Of a DNA stretch of 8,359 nt, positions 1 to 5,918 are shown in pieces. The DNA lies in contig CALGPD010000505.1 in the NCBI GenBank assembly GCA_937960625.1, positions 1-8,359 of the forward strand, written 5' to 3'. The notes below the pieces were generated by a model, which searched no databases, was not told where the DNA came from, and was given only the letters and a program-made list of their open reading frames with translations. The stretch's first letter is position 1; every line of letters starts with the position of its first letter. The stretch comes from an uncultured Spirochaetia bacterium (GTDB lineage: Bacteria; Spirochaetota; CALGPD01). Made by a program: the position numbers and the translations under genes.

Positions 1-1832
1 GTGCCGACTCCCAACCGTTTCTGGCCACCAATTACGATGATGCAAAAAAACTCTCTTTAAAAGTGCATAATCAACGGGACGTTTTAATTCAAGAAGTATA
101 TGATACTATATTAGAGTTAGTCAATCTTGTGGGCGGGAATTTAAAAAAAGCATGGAATACTGATCATTTTGATTATACAACTCCGTATATTGCTGCGGGT
201 TCTGAAAAACCTCTTGAGGTTGCCCCCGGGTTTGAGTGTTATTCTATTCATTTTAAGATAGATGATATTGCATTTTTTGCAAAATTAGCTTTTTTTGATG
301 ATGCGCAATTAAGCGGTAATTACGTTGTAAATAAAATTAATCAGAATGAAGACACTAAGAAAACAATATTAATTGTCGATGATTCATCTCTAGCAAGAAA
401 AACCATAAAACGGGAATTAAGCGGAGAATATAATTTTTTAGAAGCGTCAAACGGAGAAGAAGCAATCGAGTTGGCTAAAAAATATATGCCTGATTTAATA
501 ACAATGGATATTGAGATGCCCGGAGTAAATGGTTTTTACGTTTGCTTATCATTAAGAGAGAGCCCTGTAACGCATGATATACCAATAGTCTTCGTTACTG
601 CTAGAAAATCTTCAGCTGACCTTGCAAAAGGATATTATGTAGGCGCGATTGAATTTTTCTCTAAACCTATTGTAAAAAATGAACTACGGGATTTCGTTGT
701 TGAATTATTTAAATCCAAGGAAAAAAACAACGAAACAGTTTTATTGATTGAGGAAAACCACATTGAGAGATATAATGCGAGGTATATATTAAAACGCTTT
801 GGGTTTAACGTTCTGGAAGCAAGAGATGGAAAAGAGGCAGAAAAATATTTCAACCACAAAGAAGATATATCTTGTATTGTAGTCCAATTAAAAGAACCAA
901 TGGAAGAGGCGTTTAATACTATTTGTAAATTTAAAGCGCATAAACATTTTCAATATGTACCAATAATAACGTGTTCACCCTATATCGGAAGAAAAATACT
1001 TAAAAAAGCATTTGATGCGGGTGCAGTTGATTTTATAAGAAAGCCATATATGGTTGAGGAATACATTGCAAGAGTCCGGTCAAATGTGTTATTGAAAAGT
1101 TCGTTTTCTGAAATTAATGAAAAGAGAATTGAACTTGAAAAAGTAATTAGAACAAGGGATAAATATTTCCATTTTATTATTCATGAATTAAGAACTCCGT
1201 TAAATTCTATTTTGAGTTTTAATAAATTTAAACAACAGAATATGGTAGATTTGGAAGAAAGCGAAAAAATTGATTCCATTATAAATGATGAATTGTTTAA
1301 CTTAATGGAATTGATAAACAGTATACTGGAAATCTCAAGAATAGAAAACGAAAAAGTCGTTCTCGAACCCGATGAGTTTAAAGTTAATCTCGTTGTTGAT
1401 TCCGCTTTTAATATACTTAACGTTTTAAGTAAGGTTAAAAGTTTAAACCTTGAACTTAAAATTGAAAAAGACCCAATTATTATCGCAGATAAACAAAAGT
1501 TTAAAGCCATATTAATCAATTTGATTTCCAATGCCATTAAATATACTTCAACAGGAAGCGTAAAACTTAAATACAAATTAGAAAATGGTTTTCATGTATT
1601 TCAAGTAACAGATACCGGTATTGGTATACCTCAGGGGTATACTGACAAGATATTTAAAGAATATCAAAGAGTAACTGATAAAACGGATATTAGAGGAACG
1701 GGTATTGGCCTTGCTCTTGTAAAAAAATACGTTGAGGCGCATGGAGGAGAGATTTCTGCACAGAGCCCGGGTATAGGACAGGGTTCAACTTTTACTTTTA
1801 CTATCCCTGATAATATCCAGCTTGATAATTAA
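1..1832 (+). CDS. Hybrid histidine kinase: CheX-like / receiver / pseudo-receiver / HisKA-HATPase (5' partial)
   Basis: This is a soluble phosphosignalling protein whose start lies outside the window: the frame is open from base 3, and the GTG at 63 is internal to a conserved domain. Residues are numbered from the codon at 3-5. Residues 1-105 resemble the C-terminal half of a CheX/CheC-type phosphatase and keep a D34-x3-E38-x2-N41 pattern. Residues 121-236 form a receiver with D126/D127, phospho-acceptor D169, T199 and K221. Residues 245-360 form a second receiver-like domain with Q295 in place of the acceptor Asp, but with K347 kept. The kinase follows, with HisKA H394 in HELRTP, N510 (N box), DTGIGIP at 537-543 and GTGIGL at 565-570. 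No transmembrane segment is visible, so it is probably cytosolic. The domain calls are strong except CheX, which rests on half a domain. The partner, signal and pathway are inferred only; the CheY-like protein at 3183 is a candidate. Confidence 0.9.
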   Translation, partial: ADSQPFLATNYDDAKKLSLKVHNQRDVLIQEVYDTILELVNLVGGNLKKAWNTDHFDYTTPYIAAGSEKPLEVAPGFECYSIHFKIDDIAFFAKLAFFDDAQLSGNYVVNKINQNEDTKKTILIVDDSSLARKTIKRELSGEYNFLEASNGEEAIELAKKYMPDLITMDIEMPGVNGFYVCLSLRESPVTHDIPIVFVTARKSSADLAKGYYVGAIEFFSKPIVKNELRDFVVELFKSKEKNNETVLLIEENHIERYNARYILKRFGFNVLEARDGKEAEKYFNHKEDISCIVVQLKEPMEEAFNTICKFKAHKHFQYVPIITCSPYIGRKILKKAFDAGAVDFIRKPYMVEEYIARVRSNVLLKSSFSEINEKRIELEKVIRTRDKYFHFIIHELRTPLNSILSFNKFKQQNMVDLEESEKIDSIINDELFNLMELINSILEISRIENEKVVLEPDEFKVNLVVDSAFNILNVLSKVKSLNLELKIEKDPIIIADKQKFKAILINLISNAIKYTSTGSVKLKYKLENGFHVFQVTDTGIGIPQGYTDKIFKEYQRVTDKTDIRGTGIGLALVKKYVEAHGGEISAQSPGIGQGSTFTFTIPDNIQLDN

Positions 1833-1842
1833 TATGCAAAAA

Positions 1843-1869
1843 AAATAGCAGGAAAAAATCCTGCTATTT
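1843..1869. terminator. Bidirectional intrinsic terminator between convergent genes
   Basis: An 11-bp perfect stem (1843-1853 with 1859-1869) closes an A5 loop. It lies 10 bases after the kinase stop codon and 3 bases beyond the stop of the minus-strand gene. On the minus strand the stem runs directly into a T tract (complement of the A run at 1838-1845), which makes a strong terminator. On the plus strand the following sequence is T-rich but interrupted. It probably ends transcription from both sides. Confidence 0.8.
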
Positions 1870-1872
1870 AAT

Positions 1873-3006
1873 TTATTTTAGTAATTTTGTATTTATTTTA
1901 AACTTATATCTATTTTTTAGTCTTTGGAATAAATTATTCTGATATCTTTGCAACTGGATAAACTTAAGCCTGTTAATGATATGGCCTTTTGCCTGCTTTA
2001 AAGTAACTTTTTTAAACCGTGTTTTTTTATAAGAATTATAAAACTTTCTTATTTGAGCCATTGTCGGCTGTTTCGCTTTAGGGCGGAAAGTTATTGCTAC
2101 AAAAGACTGAAGGTAAAGAGTTTGATAAACAAAGTTAATATTCTTTTTGTAACGGCTACTTGTTAAATAACCTTTATTTTTTGCAAAAAAGTATAGGAAA
2201 TAAATATCTGTTAACTGCCGGAAAAGAGTTTTTCTCATTTTAATACGGTAACTTTTATTATTGTTATATTTATTAACCTGTTTTTTTGCTGCATTAACTG
2301 TCAGGTATCGAATAATATCTGTTTCTGCTTGATACATATTAATAATTTGATTATTAAACTTTATCAGCCAGTATCGATTTTTAGCATTACTCATTTGTGA
2401 TAAAGTATATGTATCTTTTGTGTATTTATCGATTAAATTCTGTTCTAAATCATCATTATAGATAATCCGGTTTGAGCCTTGAACTGAATTGATAAATTTT
2501 GCAAGTAAGAATTGATTTTGCCTGTGAAGATAAACTCTAGCAATAGTTCTTTTCATTTGTTTAAAAGGTTTATTCCTAAACCTGGGCTTAATCATACCTC
2601 TTTTTAACATCACTTTATGCATTTTTTTAAGTTGAGCATCAGTCGGCTCTTTCATAAAACGGGAAACGTGATAATATTGAACAAATTTTGCAATCGCGTT
2701 TTTATATAATAATTTTGATAAAGCGGATTTTAATTTCGGCCGTCTCTTAACATAGTTTTCCTTGGCATATTTTAACAATATTTTTTTAACTAAATAATTT
2801 GCATAAAAATATTTAAGTATAAACTTTTTATCTTTTATATATTTTGAAATATTTTTCCCTTGATTATTCAGCTTTAAGTAAATTTTAAAGTCGTTGATAA
2901 AGTCATTGTATGAAAATTCTTTACCTTCGACTTTTAATAGCCAAGAATCCGCAAATGAATTCACAGAAACTAAAAATATAATTAATAATATTAGTATTTT
3001 TTTCAT
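1873..3006 (-). CDS. Secreted SurA/PrsA-N-like protein with two tandem modules
   Basis: This is a predicted exported protein of 377 residues. The start is taken at the ATG at 3006-3004 because GGAAGG at 3016-3011 lies 4 bases upstream; the ATG at 3018 overlaps that Shine-Dalgarno site and would add four residues. Residues 1-19 form a signal peptide (KK, hydrophobic core, SFA then DS). There is no lipobox Cys. The mature part is helical and very rich in Lys, Arg, Tyr and Asn. It appears to be two copies of a SurA/PrsA N-terminal chaperone module, about 22-187 and 213-377. Each begins with a W-L-(L/I)-K strand followed by a turn, and each contains a Pro-Thr-x-Ala-Gln motif (121-125; 314-318) followed by a long basic helix. 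No parvulin PPIase domain is recognisable. A role as periplasmic chaperone is inferred from fold resemblance only. It is divergent from the CheY-like gene and convergent with the kinase. Confidence 0.8.
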   Translation of the reverse strand: MKKILILLIIFLVSVNSFADSWLLKVEGKEFSYNDFINDFKIYLKLNNQGKNISKYIKDKKFILKYFYANYLVKKILLKYAKENYVKRRPKLKSALSKLLYKNAIAKFVQYYHVSRFMKEPTDAQLKKMHKVMLKRGMIKPRFRNKPFKQMKRTIARVYLHRQNQFLLAKFINSVQGSNRIIYNDDLEQNLIDKYTKDTYTLSQMSNAKNRYWLIKFNNQIINMYQAETDIIRYLTVNAAKKQVNKYNNNKSYRIKMRKTLFRQLTDIYFLYFFAKNKGYLTSSRYKKNINFVYQTLYLQSFVAITFRPKAKQPTMAQIRKFYNSYKKTRFKKVTLKQAKGHIINRLKFIQLQRYQNNLFQRLKNRYKFKINTKLLK

Positions 3007-3010
3007 TTTA

Positions 3011-3016
3011 CCTTCC
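3011..3016 (-). promoter_or_regulatory. Ribosome binding site deciding the SurA-like start
   Basis: GGAAGG on the minus strand lies 4 bases before the ATG at 3006. It overlaps the alternative ATG at 3018-3016, which has no purine-rich site of its own. This favours the shorter protein, whose signal peptide then starts MKK in the usual way. Confidence 0.65.
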
Positions 3017-3054
3017 ATTAATTTTTAACTTTTATTCAGGTTATTTAACACCTA

Positions 3055-3082
3055 AATATAATAAAAAAACGAAAAAAATCAA
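3055..3082 (-). promoter_or_regulatory. Probable sigma70-type promoter of the SurA-like gene
   Basis: On the minus strand, TTGATT (3082-3077) and TATATT (3060-3055) are separated by 16 bases, most of them T. Transcription would start near 3048 and leave a leader of about 40 bases. In a region this AT-rich, chance matches are common, so the support is moderate. Confidence 0.4.
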
Positions 3083-3131
3083 TGATGAATAAATAATGTT
3101 GATTTTTAAATAAACATCACGAAAAGCAATT

Positions 3132-3160
3132 TTTATAAAAAAATTTATGTTCAATACAAT
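3132..3160 (+). promoter_or_regulatory. Weak candidate promoter of the CheY-like gene
   Basis: TTTATA (3132-3137) and TACAAT (3155-3160) have a 17-base spacer and would start transcription near 3167, just before the Shine-Dalgarno site. The -35 match is poor. It is the best candidate I see in the 176-base divergent gap, which otherwise holds only AT-rich sequence. Confidence 0.25.
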
Positions 3161-3172
3161 AACCAATAAAAC

Positions 3173-3176
3173 GGAG
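3173..3176 (+). promoter_or_regulatory. Ribosome binding site deciding the CheY-like start
   Basis: GGAG lies 6 bases before the ATG at 3183. The in-frame ATG at 3147 has no such site and would add 12 residues ahead of the first receiver strand, so 3183 is preferred. Confidence 0.75.
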
Positions 3177-3182
3177 CAAAAT

Positions 3183-3545
3183 ATGAAAGATATTCTCATC
3201 GTAGATGATTCCTTGTTAATGCGTAATATTATTAAAAATAATTTATCTAAAGAATTTAGAATCTCAGGTGAAGCAAAGAACGGTATAGAAGCGGTTGATA
3301 TGGCCAAGAAATTGCAGCCTGATATTATAACAATGGATATTACAATGAATGGTAAAAACGGGCTGGAAGCAGCAAAAGAGATATTATCGTTTAAACCCGA
3401 TACTTCAATCGTTATGATATCCGCATTGAATGAACAAAATATGTTGTCCGAAGCTATTAAAGCAGGCGTTAAGGAATTTATAGTAAAACCTTTTACTCCA
3501 GCTCAATTAGAAGAAAGTATCAAAAAAGTAGCAAGTAAAATGTAA
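3183..3545 (+). CDS. CheY-like single-domain response regulator
   Basis: The product is 120 residues, the usual length for a stand-alone receiver, with no output domain. The start is set by GGAG six bases upstream. The conserved receiver residues are all present: D8 and D9 (metal binding), D52 (phospho-acceptor in ITMDITM), S80 (switch Ser/Thr) and K102 in VKPF. The position after DxxM, usually Pro, is Asn (N56), a mild variation. The domain is clearly related to the first receiver of the kinase fusion at 1-1832 and shares stretches such as ILIVDDS and ITMDI. It could act by binding a flagellar switch, another kinase or a transcription complex, but no partner gene is adjacent. A phosphate donor role for the nearby hybrid kinase, and dephosphorylation by its CheX-like part, are inferences. 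The identification as a receiver is secure; a chemotaxis role is not shown. Confidence 0.93.
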   Translation: MKDILIVDDSLLMRNIIKNNLSKEFRISGEAKNGIEAVDMAKKLQPDIITMDITMNGKNGLEAAKEILSFKPDTSIVMISALNEQNMLSEAIKAGVKEFIVKPFTPAQLEESIKKVASKM

Positions 3546-3574
3546 CTTTTTATAAAAGAGGCTGTATAAAATAA

Positions 3575-3603
3575 AACAGGGACATTTAAAAAATGTCCCT
3601 GTT
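3575..3603 (-). terminator. Intrinsic terminator of the tRNA-Cys/tRNA-Leu unit
   Basis: A 13-bp perfect stem (3575-3587 with 3591-3603) with a 3-base loop contains a GGGAC/GTCCC core. Reading the minus strand it begins two bases after the tRNA-Leu 3' end and is followed by a T-rich tract (3574-3566). On the plus strand no T tract follows the stem, because tRNA sequence starts at once. It therefore mainly serves the tRNAs, although it could also stall read-through from the CheY-like gene. Confidence 0.85.
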
Positions 3604-3605
3604 AT

Positions 3606-3691
3606 TGCCCAAGGCCTGACTCGAACAGGCACGCTAAGTAAATAGCACGGGATTTTAAGTCCCGGGTGTCTACCAATTCCACCACTTGGGC
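3606..3691 (-). tRNA. trnL: tRNA-Leu, anticodon TAA
   Basis: This 86-base class II tRNA has acceptor arms GCCCAAG and CTTGGGC and discriminator A. The anticodon loop CTTAAAA carries TAA at 3657-3655. There is a long variable arm closed by GCTA/TAGC, and a T arm GCCTG-TTCGAGT-CAGGC. The 3' CCA is not encoded and must be added after transcription. It reads UUA (and by wobble UUG) codons. It follows tRNA-Cys with an 11-base spacer in one transcription unit; the same Cys-Leu(UAA) order occurs in E. coli (cysT-leuZ). Confidence 0.97.
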
Positions 3692-3702
3692 AATTTTGTT
3701 TT

Positions 3703-3774
3703 AGGCGGCAGTGAGAATCGAACTCACGATCGCGATTTTGCAGACCGCTCCCTTAGCCACTTGGGTATGCCGCC
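3703..3774 (-). tRNA. trnC: tRNA-Cys, anticodon GCA
   Basis: This 72-base tRNA has acceptor arms GGCGGCA and TGCCGCC. Its discriminator is U73, the known identity base for cysteinyl-tRNA synthetase. The anticodon loop CTGCAAA carries GCA at 3741-3739, and the T loop is TTCGATT. The 3' CCA is not encoded. It is the first gene of a two-tRNA unit and lies about 10 bases after its -10 element. Confidence 0.97.
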
Positions 3775-3783
3775 GTCCAGCAT

Positions 3784-3813
3784 ATAATATATATTACTAC
3801 GGCAAAAAGTCAA
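3784..3813 (-). promoter_or_regulatory. Promoter of the tRNA unit
   Basis: On the minus strand, TTGACT (3813-3808) is a five-of-six -35 match. It is followed by overlapping -10 candidates: TATATT (3791-3786, spacer 16) or TATTAT (3789-3784, spacer 18). Transcription would start a few bases before tRNA-Cys. The position and the strong -35 make this the most convincing promoter in the window. Confidence 0.7.
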
Positions 3814-3885
3814 AAAACTTTTATAATTTTTTGCAAAATTGTATCTAACAATATAACAATTCAGGATTTAATATCAAAGTAAAAA

Positions 3886-4563
3886 TTATATATAATCAAG
3901 AATTTGTTTTATATTAGTTACAATGATTTCAGCCTTCTCAATTTCATTGCTTGCAAAACCATAACTACAGCCGATAAACGGGCATTGTATTTTTTCTGAA
4001 GCTTCTAGGTCACTTGACCTGTCACCTATCATAAGTATTTCTTCACTTGAAACCGAATGAACGCTCATATAGTTTTGTAAAATATGAGCTTTTTCTGTAA
4101 TTTCTTGTTCATCAATTGCTACTAATGGAAGAAAAAAGTGTTCTAAATTAAAGGCGTTTAAAATTTCTTTTAAATACTCTTTCCTGCCGTTAGAAGCAAT
4201 CGCTAACGAATATCCCCTGCCCTTTAACTGCTCCAAGGTTGAATAAACATCGGGAAAAAGCCTTCCGCCTTTGTTTGAAATTTCTTTTAAAAAGAAATCA
4301 AGAACTAATTTAGAAAGTTCCTGTAATCTTTCATCACCTGTTAATTCCGGAAACAGGTTTTGGAAAATAATCCTAACAGGCTGTCCGATTTGATGTTCCA
4401 GTTCCTCAAGGCTGGGTTTTGCTAAATTCATGTTATATTTGGCATTGAAACTATCAATACCCGTATGATATGACGGTAATAATATACCTTCGGAAGTATA
4501 AATTGTTCCGTCCATATCAAAACATATTAATTTAATATCTGATATATGTTTATCCGTAACCAT
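3886..4563 (-). CDS. HAD-superfamily phosphatase (phosphoglycolate-phosphatase-like)
   Basis: This cytosolic hydrolase of 225 residues has the usual length and layout of the Gph/PpaX-type HAD family with an alpha-helical cap. Motif I is F-D16-M-D18-G-T, with D16 the nucleophile and D18 the acid/base. The cap spans about 25-100. Motif II is IAS124NG, motif III is K158 in ITEKAH, and motif IV is G180-D181 with D185 binding Mg. All catalytic residues are intact. The substrate cannot be read from the sequence; phosphoglycolate, pyrophosphate or another small phosphomonoester are possible. The ATG at 4563 is preceded by AAGAG and by an in-frame stop shortly upstream, and is the only sensible start before motif I. 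A promoter at 4598-4626 suggests independent expression. The tRNA unit follows on the same strand without a convincing terminator between them. Confidence 0.9.
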   Translation of the reverse strand: MVTDKHISDIKLICFDMDGTIYTSEGILLPSYHTGIDSFNAKYNMNLAKPSLEELEHQIGQPVRIIFQNLFPELTGDERLQELSKLVLDFFLKEISNKGGRLFPDVYSTLEQLKGRGYSLAIASNGRKEYLKEILNAFNLEHFFLPLVAIDEQEITEKAHILQNYMSVHSVSSEEILMIGDRSSDLEASEKIQCPFIGCSYGFASNEIEKAEIIVTNIKQILDYI

Positions 4564-4597
4564 TATTTCTCTTAGTTAAATATATTTTTGAGGCATA

Positions 4598-4626
4598 AAT
4601 ATATAAAATTCTATATGATTTGTCCA
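4598..4626 (-). promoter_or_regulatory. Promoter of the HAD phosphatase gene
   Basis: On the minus strand, TGGACA (4626-4621) and TATATT (4603-4598) each match five of six consensus bases, with an ideal 17-base spacer. The predicted start near 4591 leaves a leader of about 28 bases before the ATG. This argues that the phosphatase gene does not depend on transcription from the genes upstream of it. Confidence 0.55.
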
Positions 4627-4645
4627 ATTAGTGAGTTTATTTTAA

Positions 4646-4906
4646 TTATTTTTCACTATCACTGGTATCAAGGTTGCCAAGCAAATTTGCATTTAAAGCC
4701 AGCCATGAATTAAAATACGCTTTTTGAACGTCAATCATATTATTCCACGTGTCTGTAAAAGGAACAGTCTTGGAAAGTATTTTAACGAAATCGTTATTCC
4801 ATTTTAGAAGTTCATCCATTCTCATTTTTTTAAAGTCATTAAACAATGAATTATCAAAAAGTTTATGGCCGAAAAAGCCATTTAAGTATTTAGCAGGGTT
4901 AAGCAT
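4646..4906 (-). CDS. Small hypothetical protein, 86 residues
   Basis: I do not recognise this family. The ORF begins at ATG 4906 with a purine-rich site GGTGGAG ending 4 bases upstream, which supports real translation. The product is soluble, has no signal peptide, transmembrane segment or cysteine, and appears mostly helical. Aromatic residues are spread along it (W36, W54, W68 and many Phe), with a proline between the probable helices (P49) and an acidic/polar C-terminus after residue 78. The pattern of amphipathic helices with repeated Trp/Phe faintly recalls phasin-like surface-binding proteins, but that is not a family assignment. It lies 73 bases after the DUF1848 gene and 82 bases before the HAD gene on the same strand. 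No hairpin separates it from the DUF1848 gene, so co-transcription with that gene is possible. Confidence 0.72.
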   Translation of the reverse strand: MLNPAKYLNGFFGHKLFDNSLFNDFKKMRMDELLKWNNDFVKILSKTVPFTDTWNNMIDVQKAYFNSWLALNANLLGNLDTSDSEK

Positions 4907-4979
4907 ATTTCTCCACCTTGGTATTTCATTATTTTTATTTTACCACATCAAAATTAAAAAAAAAGTAAAATAATTTTTT

Positions 4980-5813
4980 TTAATCACCAGGCCTTGCGTA
5001 GCAATAAATACAACGGGATTTACATGCCTGTTTCCTGTAGTCCCCAATATCAATAGATTTAGTACAAGCGCAATATTCTCTGCTTGGATATTTAGCTGTG
5101 CTTACTTTACTTTTACCAAGAGAGTTTAACAAATTGCCGTCAATGCAGCTTGATTTCTTTATTCCTTTTATTTTTAATAAATCAGAATCGCAGCAGGAAT
5201 ATAATTGAATTTTATAATTTTTAGCCGTTTCAAGCATTTCTCTAGCTATTTGCAATTTCGAGGTTTCATCCGTATTAATTATTTCTATATCCAGGTTTCT
5301 TTTTTTAATTCTAGTTTGAATTTTTTTGTAAGGAAAAGCAAAAGACGTTACACATTTTTTTACTCCTGCGTTATTCATTTGTGAGCACAATAATTTAAAT
5401 TGTTTACCGGTGTAATTAGAGCCGGAAGAATAGAAAAATAAAGGGTCAAACCTCCACATTATTTTTTCACTGCCGAATATTGAGCAAAGTTTTTCTATCT
5501 GTTTTATTTGTATATCCGTTTTTATAGAGGCCGGAGCTGTTATTTCGTTTTCGTTATTGACAGTAAAGTGAAAGTATAAATCATAATCACTAAAAAAATC
5601 ATTATGCTTTAAAAACGTTGAATAATCTCTTGACCAGAAAACAATCCAGGCATTTATATCCGTGGTTAATTCAATCTTTCTTGCGTTACCCGGATAAAAA
5701 GGATTATCTACGAATACATAGCCCTTTTTAATTTTTTCAATAAACCATGTTAGATAATAAGCAGGAATATCAGTTCTTCTTGAAACTGAAAGAACGTTTT
5801 TAAGTTTACTCAT
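4980..5813 (-). CDS. DUF1848 family protein with C-terminal cysteine cluster
   Basis: The 277-residue product matches the DUF1848 pattern throughout. The N-terminus has the SRRTDIP signature (11-17) after a short strand, then NPF (37-39), WIVFWSRD (56-63) and WRFDP (120-124). The C-terminus carries the characteristic CxC...SIDIGDY (248-259) followed by C264-x3-C268-x2-C271 in CIYCYA. Further cysteines are C207/C208 and C223. The closely spaced C-terminal cysteines suggest an iron-sulfur cluster, and the family has been compared with radical-SAM-like TIM barrels, but its reaction is not established. The start is secure: AGGA lies 7 bases before the ATG and an in-frame stop lies at 5825-5823. 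The gene is divergent from the M50 protease, and no clear promoter pair stands out in the 105-base gap, where TATAGT at 5851-5846 is an isolated -10-like match. Confidence 0.9.
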   Translation of the reverse strand: MSKLKNVLSVSRRTDIPAYYLTWFIEKIKKGYVFVDNPFYPGNARKIELTTDINAWIVFWSRDYSTFLKHNDFFSDYDLYFHFTVNNENEITAPASIKTDIQIKQIEKLCSIFGSEKIMWRFDPLFFYSSGSNYTGKQFKLLCSQMNNAGVKKCVTSFAFPYKKIQTRIKKRNLDIEIINTDETSKLQIAREMLETAKNYKIQLYSCCDSDLLKIKGIKKSSCIDGNLLNSLGKSKVSTAKYPSREYCACTKSIDIGDYRKQACKSRCIYCYARPGD

Positions 5814-5918
5814 TGCTTTTTCCTAAATGCAGATTTTTTGTGAAAACTATAAACAAAATAAAATACACTATTGTTTTTTTCATAAAATACGAAAATAAAA
5901 ATAAAACGGGAATAATTC

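Noticed and set aside
635..859. Minus-strand ORF of 74 codons inside the kinase gene
   Set aside because: It is antisense to conserved receiver sequence, has no recognisable domain and no promoter or ribosome site.
1181..1576. Minus-strand ORF of 131 codons inside the kinase gene
   Set aside because: It is antisense to the HisKA and N-box region; the Leu/Ser-rich translation is typical of a shadow frame in AT-rich DNA.
63..1832. GTG at 63 as the true start of the kinase gene
   Set aside because: The frame is open upstream to the window edge, the upstream residues continue a CheX-like domain, and no Shine-Dalgarno site precedes the GTG.
3037..3052. Imperfect palindrome AGGT...ACCT near the predicted start of the SurA-like transcript, as an operator
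   Set aside because: Only short arms match and there is no second copy in the window; chance is a sufficient explanation.
3041..3307. Minus-strand ORF of 88 codons with a hydrophobic stretch
   Set aside because: It overlaps the CheY-like gene antisense, and its hydrophobic part comes from AT-rich intergenic DNA; no ribosome site or family match.
4749..4973. Plus-strand ORF of 74 codons
   Set aside because: It is antisense to the 86-residue gene, which has the better ribosome site; the C-terminal part reads through poly-A sequence.
4949..4980. Poly-A/poly-T region after the DUF1848 gene as an intrinsic terminator
   Set aside because: The only possible stem is A-T pairs without a GC core, so a functional terminator cannot be supported.
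5825..5918. Divergent promoters between the DUF1848 and M50 genes
   Set aside because: Isolated -10-like hexamers exist on both strands, but none has an acceptable -35 at 16-18 bases.
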